From positions 62,001 through 126,000 of the forward strand of contig JBGAJN010000002.1 in the NCBI GenBank assembly GCA_044224905.1: DNA of 64,000 bases, read 5' to 3'. Both the position numbers and the translations under genes were made by a program. The first letter of the stretch is position 1. Each line of letters opens with the position of its first letter. This DNA comes from JBGAJN01 sp044224905. GTDB lineage: Bacteria > Verrucomicrobiota > Verrucomicrobiia > Limisphaerales > JBGAJN01. The notes beneath the pieces are model-generated. The model had not been told where the DNA came from. It saw nothing but the letters and a program-made list of their open reading frames with translations, and did no database searches. Positions 55,992-64,000 of this stretch are shown in pieces.

Positions 55992-56260
55992 GCCCCCTGA
56001 ATCGGTTGGCGTGGCGGCTCACTTGAGAAATGGTTTTCATGGGGGATCCCGTCCGTGATGAGTCGGATTGCTCGGTGTGCGATGCGAGACATCAATGTTT
56101 ATAGGGCTAACAGCGAGGCGCGCTGTTGAACTCCCACCCGATTTGGAATCGGCGCGTAGGATTGTTCCTACTCACTTCACTATCCGGAACTCGACGGAAA
56201 GTCTTATGGGATGAGCAATGCGAGGCTCGCGAGAAACCTCCTTCACCATTTTCGGACGCG
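55992..56260. other. Intergenic stretch (269 bases)
   Basis: No gene is seen between the porin start and the end of the Sco1-like gene. A small perfect hairpin (GTAGGA/TCCTAC, 56156-56171) is present; a promoter for the porin should lie at 56000-56100 but no strong consensus is visible. Confidence 0.4.
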
Positions 56261-56881
56261 CTATTCGGCGACGCTAAGCTTTAGACTGTTAACCACGGCG
56301 CGAAGGTCGCCGTGCAACCCTTCCTGCCGGAAAATGATGCGGCCTTCGGCGTCGACAACGGTGATCTGGCTCGTGTGTCGAAACCGACGCGAGCTGTCCT
56401 GCTGAAACTGAATCCCGAGACGATCCGCCAATTCGCGGACGCCTGCAGGCGTGCCACGGAGCAAGGTCCACCGATCAGCAGGCAATTGGTGCGCGGCGCG
56501 AAAGTGACTCAGTTCCGCCGGCGTATCGGATTCACAATCGAACGAGACCAGCGTGAAGCGCAGCTGCTGGCGCAGTTCTTCGGGAAGCGACGCTTCCACG
56601 CGGCGCATGTTCTCAACGGTGAGCGGGCACACGACTTCGCATTTGGAGAAGAACATGCCAATGACCTGCGGACGCCCGCGCAAAGCCGGCAACTGGATTT
56701 TTTGAGCGGCATCGTTTTCCCAATTGGCGTCGAGAGAAAACAACGAATCCTTCGCGTGATCCTTCGCCGCAAGCGGCGCGGAGCAGCAAGACTTGGTGGC
56801 GGGCTTGGGCGTCGAGCAACCGGCTATGGCGAACAGGACGAGTGCACCGTACGCGATTGTCCCGGCAAAATTGAAAAGCAT
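56261..56881 (-). CDS. Sco1/SenC-family lipoprotein
   Basis: 206 aa. The N-terminal helix ends in LFAIAGC, a lipobox with Cys22, so a lipoprotein anchored in the periplasm is expected. The thioredoxin-like Sco fold has the copper motif C81-x3-C85 (KCEVVCP) and distal H169 (RHTSQITVV), all three copper ligands intact. Sco proteins deliver copper to CuA of cytochrome oxidase or act as thiol reductases. No oxidase genes are near. An extra pair C33-C34 just after the lipobox is unusual. Confidence 0.85.
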   Translation of the reverse strand: MLFNFAGTIAYGALVLFAIAGCSTPKPATKSCCSAPLAAKDHAKDSLFSLDANWENDAAQKIQLPALRGRPQVIGMFFSKCEVVCPLTVENMRRVEASLPEELRQQLRFTLVSFDCESDTPAELSHFRAAHQLPADRWTLLRGTPAGVRELADRLGIQFQQDSSRRFRHTSQITVVDAEGRIIFRQEGLHGDLRAVVNSLKLSVAE

Positions 56882-56964
56882 GGATAGGTAACGGCAACCG
56901 GGGAGGATTGCTTGATGACTGGCGAACGTCGCGAAAGGTCGGGCGGTCGGAGGCTATTCTCAGA

Positions 56965-57351
56965 TCACGCTGCTTTGCGCTCGATCAGAGAGACATGGCC
57001 CCTGATGCCAGCGGCGAGATCGTCCGCTTGCAGGGGTTTTACGAGATAGTTGACTGCACCCATGTCGAACGCGGCATTCACATTGTTCTCGCTGTCATCG
57101 GCGGTGACCATGATGACGGGGATGCTTTTGAGATCGGGATCATCCTTGAGCATCGCTAGCGTTTCCATGCCGTTTACATTGGGCATCGAGATGTCGAGGA
57201 GGATTAAATCAACCCTTGGGAATTCATTTTGTGCCGCGGCGATGGCTTGCTCGCCATTTCCTGCTTCGCAAATCGTGCAGTCGTACGACGCCAAGGCTCG
57301 AACGACGACTTTTCGAAAACTCGCACTATCATCGACGATTAGAATCTTCAT
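56965..57351 (-). CDS. CheY-like single-domain response regulator
   Basis: 128 aa. Receiver with DD at residues 7-8, phospho-acceptor D53 in LLDISMPNVNG, T83 in VTADD and K105 in LVKPLQ. It is closely similar to the next receiver (57379), sharing MKIL-VDDS, LLD-SMP-NG and LKDDP, so the two arose by tandem duplication. It lies downstream of that gene in a run headed by the HDOD-CheX gene. The output is unknown. Confidence 0.9.
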   Translation of the reverse strand: MKILIVDDSASFRKVVVRALASYDCTICEAGNGEQAIAAAQNEFPRVDLILLDISMPNVNGMETLAMLKDDPDLKSIPVIMVTADDSENNVNAAFDMGAVNYLVKPLQADDLAAGIRGHVSLIERKAA

Positions 57352-57378
57352 ATCCCCACGAAAGATTGACGTCGGATG

Positions 57379-57747
57379 CTAGCTGGCGGCGGGAAGAACC
57401 TTCTTCACTTTCGCGACGAGCGCTTCGTCTTTGAATGGCTTGACGATGTAATCGTTGACGCCCATTTCGACGATCGCGACGACGTTGTTCGGACTGGATT
57501 CAGCAGTAAGCATGATCACCGGAGTGTCGCGCAATGTGGGGTCGTCCTTCAGCTTCGCGAGCATCTCCACTCCGTTCATCACGGGCATGGACACGTCCAG
57601 CAGGATCAAATCGGGATGTTCGCGCGCAGCGACGGCGAGACCCTCCGCCCCGTTGCTGGCTTGAAGCACGGTGCAGTTAAAGGGGGCGAGGGCGCGCGTG
57701 ACGAGCAATCGCACGGTTTGGCTGTCATCGACGCTTAGTATTTTCAT
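57379..57747 (-). CDS. CheY-like single-domain response regulator
   Basis: 122 aa from ATG 57747; the open frame extends upstream but begins overlapping the CheX-like gene with no homology. Receiver residues: DD at 7-8, D51 in LLDVSMPVMNG, T79 in LTAESS and K101 in IVKPFKD. It follows the CheX-like phosphatase by 55 bases, which could dephosphorylate it. It is a paralogue of the receiver at 56965. Confidence 0.9.
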   Translation of the reverse strand: MKILSVDDSQTVRLLVTRALAPFNCTVLQASNGAEGLAVAAREHPDLILLDVSMPVMNGVEMLAKLKDDPTLRDTPVIMLTAESSPNNVVAIVEMGVNDYIVKPFKDEALVAKVKKVLPAAS

Positions 57748-57802
57748 GGCCGTTGATCCTTGTTTTACTGTGGTGGTATCGATTTCCCTTGGGCGCGAGC
57801 AG

Positions 57803-58576
57803 TTACGCGGCAACCTCCCGTGTGGGCGTAGTTGCCCGAGTAGTTTCGTTGTTGAAGGGTTCGAGGACATTATCCACGAAGAGAATCAATTCCTGCGAAG
57901 TGAACAGTAGTCGCTCGCTGGCGCCGCCAGCCCGCTGGATGAGGGTGAAATCTTTGGACCATTCCACGGTGGGGGTCGAGAGGTGGCCGCTGAGTCCTTC
58001 ATAACAAAGGAATGATTTGAAGTTGCCCACGATCATGTTGACCAGTTCGCCGACGACATCGAAGACCTCAGCCGTATTCAGCTCCGATGGTGCGGCCCGG
58101 AGGATGCGAGCGGCCATTTCGTAGGCAAAGATACGACTCATTCGAAACTGAACTTCACCGGCGGCTCGTCCGCCGAAGCGCGCTCTCCCCATGATGTGCG
58201 GCACATCCAGAACCAAGCCATACGTTCCAAAGTTCGAATGCACGTCCATGTGCAGCATCGTCTCGAAGGTCTTCGTGACTGCGTTGCTGAGAGGTTCGGC
58301 CATGGCGATGGCAATGGCTGCATCCACTCCGGCGCACTTCACCGCTGCTTCAACCGTGGTGACGACCGGATAGTCACGATCGTTGCCGAAACTTTGCGCT
58401 GCCTTGTGATTGGCGATCTGCAGCATTCGGGTGCTCATGCGGCGATCCCGTTCGAGGATGCTGACGAGGGCGGAAAGATCGAAGGCATCCCGCTTAAAGA
58501 GCTGGTTGAGCTGGACTACTTCCGGTTGGATTTCTTCCAAGCCGAACTTTTTGGCGATGTCCGCGTAGTTGAGCAT
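57803..58576 (-). CDS. HDOD-like / CheX phosphatase fusion protein
   Basis: 257 aa from ATG 58576 (ten more residues possible from 58606). Residues about 15-90 resemble the start of an HDOD domain (DLSALVSILERDRRMSTRMLQIAN, VVTTVEAAVKCAGVDAA). Residues about 95-240 match CheX: NAVTKTFETMLHMDV at the start and the E-x2-N motif in VVGELVNMIVGNFKSFL, the phosphatase site. CheX dephosphorylates CheY-P. Fusion to a partial HDOD region is unusual. It heads a run with two receivers, its likely substrates. Confidence 0.75.
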   Translation of the reverse strand: MLNYADIAKKFGLEEIQPEVVQLNQLFKRDAFDLSALVSILERDRRMSTRMLQIANHKAAQSFGNDRDYPVVTTVEAAVKCAGVDAAIAIAMAEPLSNAVTKTFETMLHMDVHSNFGTYGLVLDVPHIMGRARFGGRAAGEVQFRMSRIFAYEMAARILRAAPSELNTAEVFDVVGELVNMIVGNFKSFLCYEGLSGHLSTPTVEWSKDFTLIQRAGGASERLLFTSQELILFVDNVLEPFNNETTRATTPTREVAA

Positions 58577-59138
58577 AGATCTCTGACTGTTTTCGTCTAT
58601 CGGCAAAAATGGGCTCGTGCTTAAGAGGATAGGGGTTTGTTTGATTGATTTGAGTTACGAATTGACCTTCGGGAATGTCCTCGCGATATGGTCGCACACT
58701 CCGTTTTCGGTCCTGGCGGCGACGTTCGCGTGTCCGGAGCCTGCCGTGAGCATGATCACGGGCATAGTTTCAGAGTTCGATCGGCCTGGATTTGACCATG
58801 TGCGTTGGTTGCTCTCAAAAAGTGGTGAGCGCCCTCTCACTTTGGAGGCACTTTGTGCCATCGATGGATCCGCGGTGCATCCGATCGCCAACAAAAGGTT
58901 TCTCTATCTAACGCCGTCAAAACGAACCGCGAATCCGAAGGTGGATGAGCGGTGCTGGCATCGGCTCAAAAATTATTCGAGAAATTTCACTTTTTTCTGG
59001 TGATCTGTTTGAAAGTGTGGAAAACGTTTGCGCAATACTCAGTGACTCGTTGCCGGCGTGGCGTAGCCGTACCTAAAAACTACGCGCCCGTTGGTCCATG
59101 TCCTGCGACAACCAAACCTACGACCCAATCAACCAGCC
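58577..59138. other. Intergenic region of 562 bases
   Basis: No intact gene is convincing here. It contains the receiver remnant at 58655-58789, and the rest is unassigned. Promoters for the divergent CheX-like gene and the small hypothetical gene must lie inside, but no clear consensus is seen. Confidence 0.45.
58655..58789 (-). pseudogene. Decayed fragment of a receiver domain
   Basis: The reverse-strand frame reads NPGRSNSETMPVIMLTAG, then about 20 residues on CDHIARTFPKVN, and stops. This matches the second half of the neighbouring receivers (DPTLRDTPVIMLTAES...NDYIVKPF) but the essential Lys is changed and the Asp-bearing first half is missing. It is best read as the 3' remnant of a third receiver copy upstream of the CheX-like gene. 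Confidence 0.6.
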
Positions 59139-59423
59139 ATGAACTCCTATACCTGCCCCATGCCCCATAAGTGGGAAGAAATCTATCAGCGCCTCACCAG
59201 TTATCGGAACACGCTTCCGAATTCCGAGCAATTGCCGGAGATCCCCGTCGCTTTGACTGGGATTTACTGGGTGGGCAGCTCCGAAGCTGTCAAAAAAGCC
59301 AATTGGCGCAAGACGATCGCTTGGGCGAGGAAGTTCGGTGCTGAAAAGATTGTCCGCCGCCTGAAGTTGGGCGATCTCTACGGCGCTCCGTCGCAAGGCA
59401 AAAACCGTTCTGGTTGGAACTGA
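59139..59423 (+). CDS. Small conserved hypothetical protein (WxxIYQxL...YWxxS..KxxxW)
   Basis: 94 aa from ATG 59139 (MNSYTCPMPHKWEEIYQ). No function is known. It shows the pattern CPMPHKWEEIYQRL, IPVALTGIYWVGSSEAVKKANWRKTIAWARKFGAEKIV, which I recognise as a recurring short protein of PVC and related bacteria that begins with a 'TCP...W..IY..L' motif. It is cytoplasmic, with several aromatic residues and no catalytic motif. It faces away from the cheX operon and towards cheR. Confidence 0.55.
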   Translation: MNSYTCPMPHKWEEIYQRLTSYRNTLPNSEQLPEIPVALTGIYWVGSSEAVKKANWRKTIAWARKFGAEKIVRRLKLGDLYGAPSQGKNRSGWN

Positions 59424-59710
59424 TTCGAGATCGGGCGGCAGCTGGCGAACTATCGCGCAGAACCGCCGATTGATTTGGAAGTTCGAGAAGTTCCGGTGGT
59501 CGTGTCCCGGCCTATCGCGTTTCGGACGGTGGACATTTCAAACGGGTTCGTCTGCAGGGTGTCCTAAATTTTGTGGCGAAGCAAAAGACTTGGAACGTTG
59601 GTGGATGAGAGCATCTCTTGGGGTTTGGGAATTGGGCGGTGAATTAAGTCGGGCTGACTGCCCGATCCGATGCGCTGGTTTGCCTTCCGCTGCGTCGCCG
59701 GCGATCTGGC
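59424..59710. other. Intergenic stretch (287 bases)
   Basis: Between the convergent small hypothetical gene and cheR. No gene or terminator hairpin is convincing; it may hold decayed coding sequence, since a Trp-rich forward frame runs through 59470-59718 without homology. Confidence 0.4.
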
Positions 59711-60607
59711 TCAAATGACCGATGGAAGCGCCCGAGTAATGCCGGTTGTGGGCACCATGCCGGGCTGTGGGTCGGTCAGTGACGGAGCGCCGCGCATCCG
59801 ATAGCAAACCGCCGTTCCAACCATATTGCGGTCGAAGGAGTCGTCGATGCCAACCGTGGTTTCGGCACCGCCGAGGAAGAGCGTCCCGTCCGTGCGAAGC
59901 ACCTTCCGGATGCGTGCGAAGATTTCGCGCTTCGTTGCGAGGTCGAAATAGATCAGCACATTTCGCATCAACACCAAGTCGAAGTTGGGCAGCAGCGGCC
60001 ACGGTTTCGCGAGATTCAAGTCCTTGAATTGAATCATCGTCCTCAAGTCTTCCCGGATCTGCCATCCGCCTTCGAACTTGTGAAAGTATTTTACGAGTAG
60101 TGGAGCAGGGAGGCCGCGATTGACTTCCAATTGGTTGAATTTGCCGGCCCGTGCACGTGCGAGCATCGTGGGCGAAATATCGGTGGCGTGAATATCGACA
60201 CGCCAATTTAGCAGCGCCGGGAAATTTTCACGCAGAATCATCGCCACGGTGTACGGCTCCTGGCCGCTGGAACAAGCTCCACACCAGATGCTCAGACGTC
60301 GCTCGGTTTGGCGGCGGGCGATTAAATTGGGCAGGATGGTTTTCCGCAGCGCTTCGAAAGGGTGAATATCCCGGAAGAACGACGATTCATTCGTCGTCAT
60401 GCAGTCGATGACTTTCTGCTGCAGGGCCGCCGAAGGACGGGAGCGGAGGCTCGAAACCAGTTCGGACAGGCTATTGAATCCCTCGCTGGCGACCAGCGGT
60501 GCCAGTCGCGCCTCGACCAAGTACTCCTTGCCGGCATCAAGCACGATTGCCGAGTCCCGCTGGACGAGGCCACGAACGTAATCGAAATCGACGGAGGCGA
60601 GTGCCAT
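59711..60607 (-). CDS. cheR: Chemotaxis protein methyltransferase CheR
   Basis: 298 aa. N-terminal helical CheR_N domain (DFDYVRGLVQRDSAIVLD, TTNESSFFRDIHPFEAL) and the SAM-binding domain with WCGACSSGQEPYTVAM, DIHATDISPTMLARAR and FDLVLMRNVLIYFD. It transfers methyl groups from SAM to glutamates of chemoreceptors. The gene starts three bases after the cheB stop at 60611, so the pair is coupled. The C-terminal 25 residues are a short tail beyond the domain. Confidence 0.94.
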   Translation of the reverse strand: MALASVDFDYVRGLVQRDSAIVLDAGKEYLVEARLAPLVASEGFNSLSELVSSLRSRPSAALQQKVIDCMTTNESSFFRDIHPFEALRKTILPNLIARRQTERRLSIWCGACSSGQEPYTVAMILRENFPALLNWRVDIHATDISPTMLARARAGKFNQLEVNRGLPAPLLVKYFHKFEGGWQIREDLRTMIQFKDLNLAKPWPLLPNFDLVLMRNVLIYFDLATKREIFARIRKVLRTDGTLFLGGAETTVGIDDSFDRNMVGTAVCYRMRGAPSLTDPQPGMVPTTGITRALPSVI

Positions 60608-60610
60608 AGC

Positions 60611-61705
60611 TCAGTTGATCGCGGCGTGAAAGTGGTTGGGGCGGCCGACAGCGACTCGCCGGATGATTTCCTGAGCAATTCGCGACAGCGGTAGAACGGC
60701 GTCCGCTAGACCTGCCTTGGCGACGAAACCGGGCATTCCCCATACCACGCTGCTGGATTCGTCCTGCACGATGATACTGCCACCGGCGTTGCGGATGGGC
60801 TGGCATCCGAGCAAGCCATCCTGTCCCATGCCGGTTAGCACTGCGGCGAGAGTTCGTCCACCGTACACTTGGGCAACGGATCGGAAGAGCACGTCCACCG
60901 ATGGGCGGCAGGAGTTTTCCGGGGGAGCGGAATTAGTGAGGAGATCGATCGACGTGCCGCGCCGCTGCACCATTAGGTGAAATCCGCCTTGAGCCAGGTA
61001 AACATGGCCGGGAAGAACCGGTTGGCCATGCACCGCTTCGGCAACGGGCAGCGATGATCGGGCCGCGAGGCGTTCGGAGAGCAGGCGGGTGAACGTCGGG
61101 GGCATGTGTTGAACAATGAGTACGGGCACCGGAAAATCCGCAGGTAACGCCGGAATCAAGGTGTTCAATGCGTCAGGCCCGCCCGTGGACACTCCGATTG
61201 TCACTACATCGACGACATTATTTGCACGCGCGAGCGGTGGGCGGTGAAGGAATGTAGTCTGCAGATGGGGTTGCGGTGCGACAGTCGAAGGAACGTGCCG
61301 TCGGCAGAGACTTTTAATCTTGGGGATCAGATCCGTACGGACGCGCTCCATGCCGGCAGCAACGCTGCCGACGTTGGCCGGCTTGGTGACGTAATCGTTG
61401 GCCCCGAGGGAAAGCGCATCAAGTGTCGCAGCGGCACCGCGTTCGCACAAAGTGCTGAACATGATCACGGGCAGCGTCTTGTTGGTCTTCCGGAGTTCCT
61501 TCAACGTGCTTAGTCCGTCCATCTCCGGCATTTCCACGTCGAGAGTGATCAGGTCGGGCTTTAGTTGGGAGATTTTTGCGAGGGCGATGCGCCCGTTGGC
61601 GGCGGTGCCCACGACTTCGATGGCGGGATCACCAGCGAGCACGTCGGTGACGAGCTTGCGGACGACGACCGCGTCATCGACGACGAGCACCCTGATTTTC
61701 TCCAT
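60611..61705 (-). CDS. cheB: Chemotaxis response regulator protein-glutamate methylesterase CheB
   Basis: 364 aa. N-terminal receiver (VLVVDDAVVVRKLV; phospho-site in ITLDVEMPEMDGLS; LK/K in YVTKPAN), a linker of about 45 residues, and the methylesterase with catalytic Ser in GVSTGGPDALN, His in IVQHMPPTF and Asp in GMGQDGLLG. It demethylates or deamidates MCP glutamates. It is downstream of cheY and upstream of cheR on the same strand, giving a cheY-cheB-cheR order. Confidence 0.94.
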   Translation of the reverse strand: MEKIRVLVVDDAVVVRKLVTDVLAGDPAIEVVGTAANGRIALAKISQLKPDLITLDVEMPEMDGLSTLKELRKTNKTLPVIMFSTLCERGAAATLDALSLGANDYVTKPANVGSVAAGMERVRTDLIPKIKSLCRRHVPSTVAPQPHLQTTFLHRPPLARANNVVDVVTIGVSTGGPDALNTLIPALPADFPVPVLIVQHMPPTFTRLLSERLAARSSLPVAEAVHGQPVLPGHVYLAQGGFHLMVQRRGTSIDLLTNSAPPENSCRPSVDVLFRSVAQVYGGRTLAAVLTGMGQDGLLGCQPIRNAGGSIIVQDESSSVVWGMPGFVAKAGLADAVLPLSRIAQEIIRRVAVGRPNHFHAAIN

Positions 61706-61731
61706 AGTTGAAAAGGACCTTCAACCGCGGA

Positions 61732-62097
61732 TCAAGCAAGTCCGAGCAGGGCAAGTTTTTCGAGGATGACTTCCTTCGTGAAAGGCTTCATCGCGTATTC
61801 GTTCGCGCCGGCGGCCAACGCTTCGGAGACCGATGAAGTTTCGGTTTCCGTGGTGACCATCATCATCTTCATGGCGTTGTAGGCGGATTCAGAACGGGCG
61901 GCCTTGATGAACTCGAGGCCGTTCATTTCGGGCATGTTCCAGTCCACCATCGCGAGTTCGAAGGGGCCTTGATCGCGTAGACGATCAAGGGCCTCGATTC
62001 CGTTGGCGGCTTCGGCGGTGTCGAAGCCGACTTCCTTGAGAATCTTGCCGATGATCATCCGCATTGTCTTGGAGTCATCAATCACTAGTGCGCGCAT
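61732..62097 (-). CDS. cheY: CheY-type chemotaxis response regulator
   Basis: 121 aa, closest of the receivers here to canonical CheY: ALVIDDSKTMRMIIGKIL, D52 in MVDWNMPEMNGLEF, T80 in MVTTETE and K103 in YAMKPFTKEV. The W-N-M-P around the phospho-site is the CheY form. Encoded between the MCP gene (upstream, 62131) and cheB, which supports a chemotaxis role, probably controlling the motor or another output. Confidence 0.92.
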   Translation of the reverse strand: MRALVIDDSKTMRMIIGKILKEVGFDTAEAANGIEALDRLRDQGPFELAMVDWNMPEMNGLEFIKAARSESAYNAMKMMMVTTETETSSVSEALAAGANEYAMKPFTKEVILEKLALLGLA

Positions 62098-62130
62098 AGC
62101 TGTGGGGATGGTGTTTGCTGCTTAATTGTT

Positions 62131-64000
62131 TCAGGCGTGGACCGGGGTGAGTTCTTCGGTGTTGCGATTGGCCGGGCGGGATATGTTCGGGGTTCCCGCG
62201 CGTCGCCGAGGTGTTGCTTCCGTGTCATTAGTGTCAGGTGCGGAGGCGGAACTGGACTGCCACTGGAATTGTAACAAGATCTGGCTCAATTCCGTGGAGA
62301 GTCGGGAAAGTTCGGTGGCGGCAATGCCGGTATTGTTCGCGCCCGCACTGGTGCCGGACGCGGTATGAGCGAGTCCGGTGACATTTTGTGCAATCTCCGC
62401 GGAACTGCGGGCTGCTTCGGCGAGGTTGCGGCTCATTTCGTTGGTGGTAGCGCTTTGCTGTTCGACGGCGCCGGCGATGGAGTTTTGGAAGTCGGAGATT
62501 TTGGCGATGATGTCGCTGATCTGCTGGATGGCTTCGACGGCGCTTTGGGTGTCGGTCTGGATCGCGGCGATCTTGTGGCTGATGTCTTCGGTAGCCTTGG
62601 CGGTTTCTTTGGCCAGTTCCTTGACTTCGTTGGCGACGACGGCGAAGCCCTTGCCGGCTTCACCGGCGCGCGCGGCTTCAATGGTGGCGTTGAGCGCGAG
62701 GAGATTGGTCTGCTGGGCGATGGAGGTGATGACTTTGACGACCTGGCCGATCTCGGCGCTGCTGGTGCCGAGTTTGCCGACGGTCTGGCTGGTGGTGGCG
62801 GCCACCTGCACCGCCGTGGCAGCCACCTGCACGGCTTCCGTGGAATTCTTCGCAATCTCTTTGATGCACGATGACATTTCTTCCGCGCCAGTGGCGACGG
62901 TCTGTACGCTGCTACTGACTTGTTCGCCCGCGGCCGCAACCGCATTGGCTTGCATGGATGTTTCTTCGGCGCTGGACCGCATCTTCTGGCTGACCGAGGT
63001 GAGTTCTTTAGACGAACCCGAGATCGTGCGGGTGTGGGCGGAAACTTTCTGCAACGTGGAGCCAAGTTGATCCAACGTCCGATTCAAGGCTCGAGCCATC
63101 TGCCCGATCTCGTCCTTGCTTTGAATATTGAGGCGCCGCGTGAGATCCCCGCTGGCGACGGATTCGAGCACCGTTACGGTCTGATTCAACGGATGGGTGA
63201 TGCTCTTGGAAATAAATCCTGCGCCGATCGTTACAATTACGACTGTCACCAAAGTTGCGATCAATGTGATCCAACCAAGTTGGCGTGCTGTCGCCGATGC
63301 TTCGGCGATATTCTGACGGACGATTACCCCCCAGTTGTAGCCCTTGAAGCCGAGCGCTCCTTTGGAACTGGCGTAACCGATCAACTGCTGCTCCTCTGCG
63401 CTTGTGTGGAGTTCCTGCGAGGATCCATCTTTTCCCGCGACGAGCGATTTGGCAGCTTCCAAACCGCGATCTGCGAGGTTGAGAGTCAGGACGGCCTTGG
63501 GATCGGTACCGTCAAGAAGCAATCCGGCCTTGGAAACCACTTCTACTTGAGCGGATTTTTGGCCGCCCTTCTGCAAGCGTTGGGCGAGATCCTGCGTGAT
63601 CTGCGTGACGATGCGTTCCCATGAGGCGCGGTTTGACCAGACGCGGACGACCTTGCCCTTGTCGTCGAAAATGGGTGCTGAAAAATTGAGAGCAATGCCC
63701 CGGTGCTTGTAAATTTCCGCCACGAGCTTGTCTTCCGTCGGGTCAGAATAGTAGCTCTCGCCTGCTTTGACAGAACCACCGGAACACTTCTCAAACCATT
63801 CTTCACCCCGAACGCTACGGCCGATCAACGCTGAGGTGTCGAGCGTTTTACCGTCGCCGGTGACCGTGTTACAAGCGATGATCTTTCCTTCTGCATCGGC
63901 AACCAGCAGCAGATCGTATATGCCGTATGCCTGCGCGAAAAAGTTGGCCGCCTTGGTGACGTCGGTGCCCGCGCCACGCGCCCCGGGATGGAATGCAAAT
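62131..64000 (-). CDS. Methyl-accepting chemotaxis protein with Cache sensor (5' truncated by window edge)
   Basis: At least 622 aa visible; the frame is open to base 64000, so the N-terminus lies outside. The visible sensor part (LLLVADAEGKIIACN, YSDPTEDKLV, GIALNFSAPIFDDKGKVVRVW) is a dCache-type periplasmic domain. TM2 is near GWITLIATLVTVVIVTIGAGF, HAMP follows (SITHPLNQTVTVLESVASGDLTRRL), then the signalling hairpin ITSIAQQTNLLALNATIEAARAGEAGKGFAVVANEVKELA. The C-terminus ends TEELTPVHA. It is the start of the mcp-cheY-cheB-cheR run. Confidence 0.92.
   Translation of the reverse strand, partial: FAFHPGARGAGTDVTKAANFFAQAYGIYDLLLVADAEGKIIACNTVTGDGKTLDTSALIGRSVRGEEWFEKCSGGSVKAGESYYSDPTEDKLVAEIYKHRGIALNFSAPIFDDKGKVVRVWSNRASWERIVTQITQDLAQRLQKGGQKSAQVEVVSKAGLLLDGTDPKAVLTLNLADRGLEAAKSLVAGKDGSSQELHTSAEEQQLIGYASSKGALGFKGYNWGVIVRQNIAEASATARQLGWITLIATLVTVVIVTIGAGFISKSITHPLNQTVTVLESVASGDLTRRLNIQSKDEIGQMARALNRTLDQLGSTLQKVSAHTRTISGSSKELTSVSQKMRSSAEETSMQANAVAAAGEQVSSSVQTVATGAEEMSSCIKEIAKNSTEAVQVAATAVQVAATTSQTVGKLGTSSAEIGQVVKVITSIAQQTNLLALNATIEAARAGEAGKGFAVVANEVKELAKETAKATEDISHKIAAIQTDTQSAVEAIQQISDIIAKISDFQNSIAGAVEQQSATTNEMSRNLAEAARSSAEIAQNVTGLAHTASGTSAGANNTGIAATELSRLSTELSQILLQFQWQSSSASAPDTNDTEATPRRRAGTPNISRPANRNTEELTPVHA

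Noticed and set aside
58617..59003. A 128-codon forward frame in the gap before the small hypothetical gene.
   Set aside because: The opposite strand carries the recognisable receiver fragment; the forward product has no motif.

Overview
This window looks like a chromosomal segment of a Verrucomicrobiota bacterium, most likely of the Pedosphaera/Limisphaera type. That is inferred from family content, not from a marker-gene search. The main evidence is a set of families typical of the Planctomycetes-Verrucomicrobia group: a DUF1501 Tat-exported protein, a DUF1549/DUF1553 cytochrome-bearing protein, a 1045-residue PVC-type haem-binding propeller/HEAT/CxxCH protein, two PhoD-like phosphatases, two truncated neutral-ceramidase homologues, and several exported xylose-isomerase-like TIM barrels. 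The DNA is GC-rich, genes are closely packed, non-ATG starts are common, and no phage, IS element, CRISPR array, rRNA or tRNA was recognised.

Region by region. 1-8.5 kb: a flippase-like membrane protein, TIM-barrel protein, rpsU with its own promoter and terminator, glutaredoxin, cupin, DMT transporter, leuB, a sialidase-like protein, a nitrilase-family amidase, a receiver protein and three small DsrE/DsrH-like proteins (the last only 59 aa). 8.5-16.5 kb: DUF1501 and DUF1549/1553 proteins with a four-helix-bundle gene between them, a flavin split-barrel protein and the large haem-binding protein. 16.6-18.4 kb: ruvB and a trpG/pabA amidotransferase. 18.4-27.4 kb: an apparent operon of DJ-1/PfpI protein, exported TIM barrel, pentahaem cytochrome, beta-propeller and PhoD phosphatase, read divergently from a XylR-like regulator. 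This looks like a regulated periplasmic sugar or glycoside oxidation locus. 27.5-36.5 kb: a forward run of secreted hydrolases (PhoD, two ceramidase-like, MBL-fold, PHP/CehA-like, beta-lactamase-like).

36.5-50.4 kb: all reverse. It holds a Uma2-type nuclease-fold protein overlapping one UvrA paralogue, a small flavodoxin-like protein, a second UvrA paralogue, an orphan DNA methyltransferase and a 1788-residue M36 metallopeptidase with adhesion-type repeats. 50.6-52.3 kb: the rpsP-khpA-trmD-rplS operon, lacking rimM, closed by a clear terminator. 52.4-64 kb: a chemosensory region with an MCP/small PstS-like binding protein/porin trio, an Sco1-like lipoprotein, two duplicated receivers, an HDOD-CheX fusion, cheR, cheB, cheY and a second MCP cut by the window edge. 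No cheA or cheW lies in the window.

The most promising undescribed material is the XylR-linked oxidation locus, the ceramidase-like pair that keeps the zinc ligands but has lost the usual serine, the paired UvrA genes coupled to Uma2, and the DsrE-like triad.
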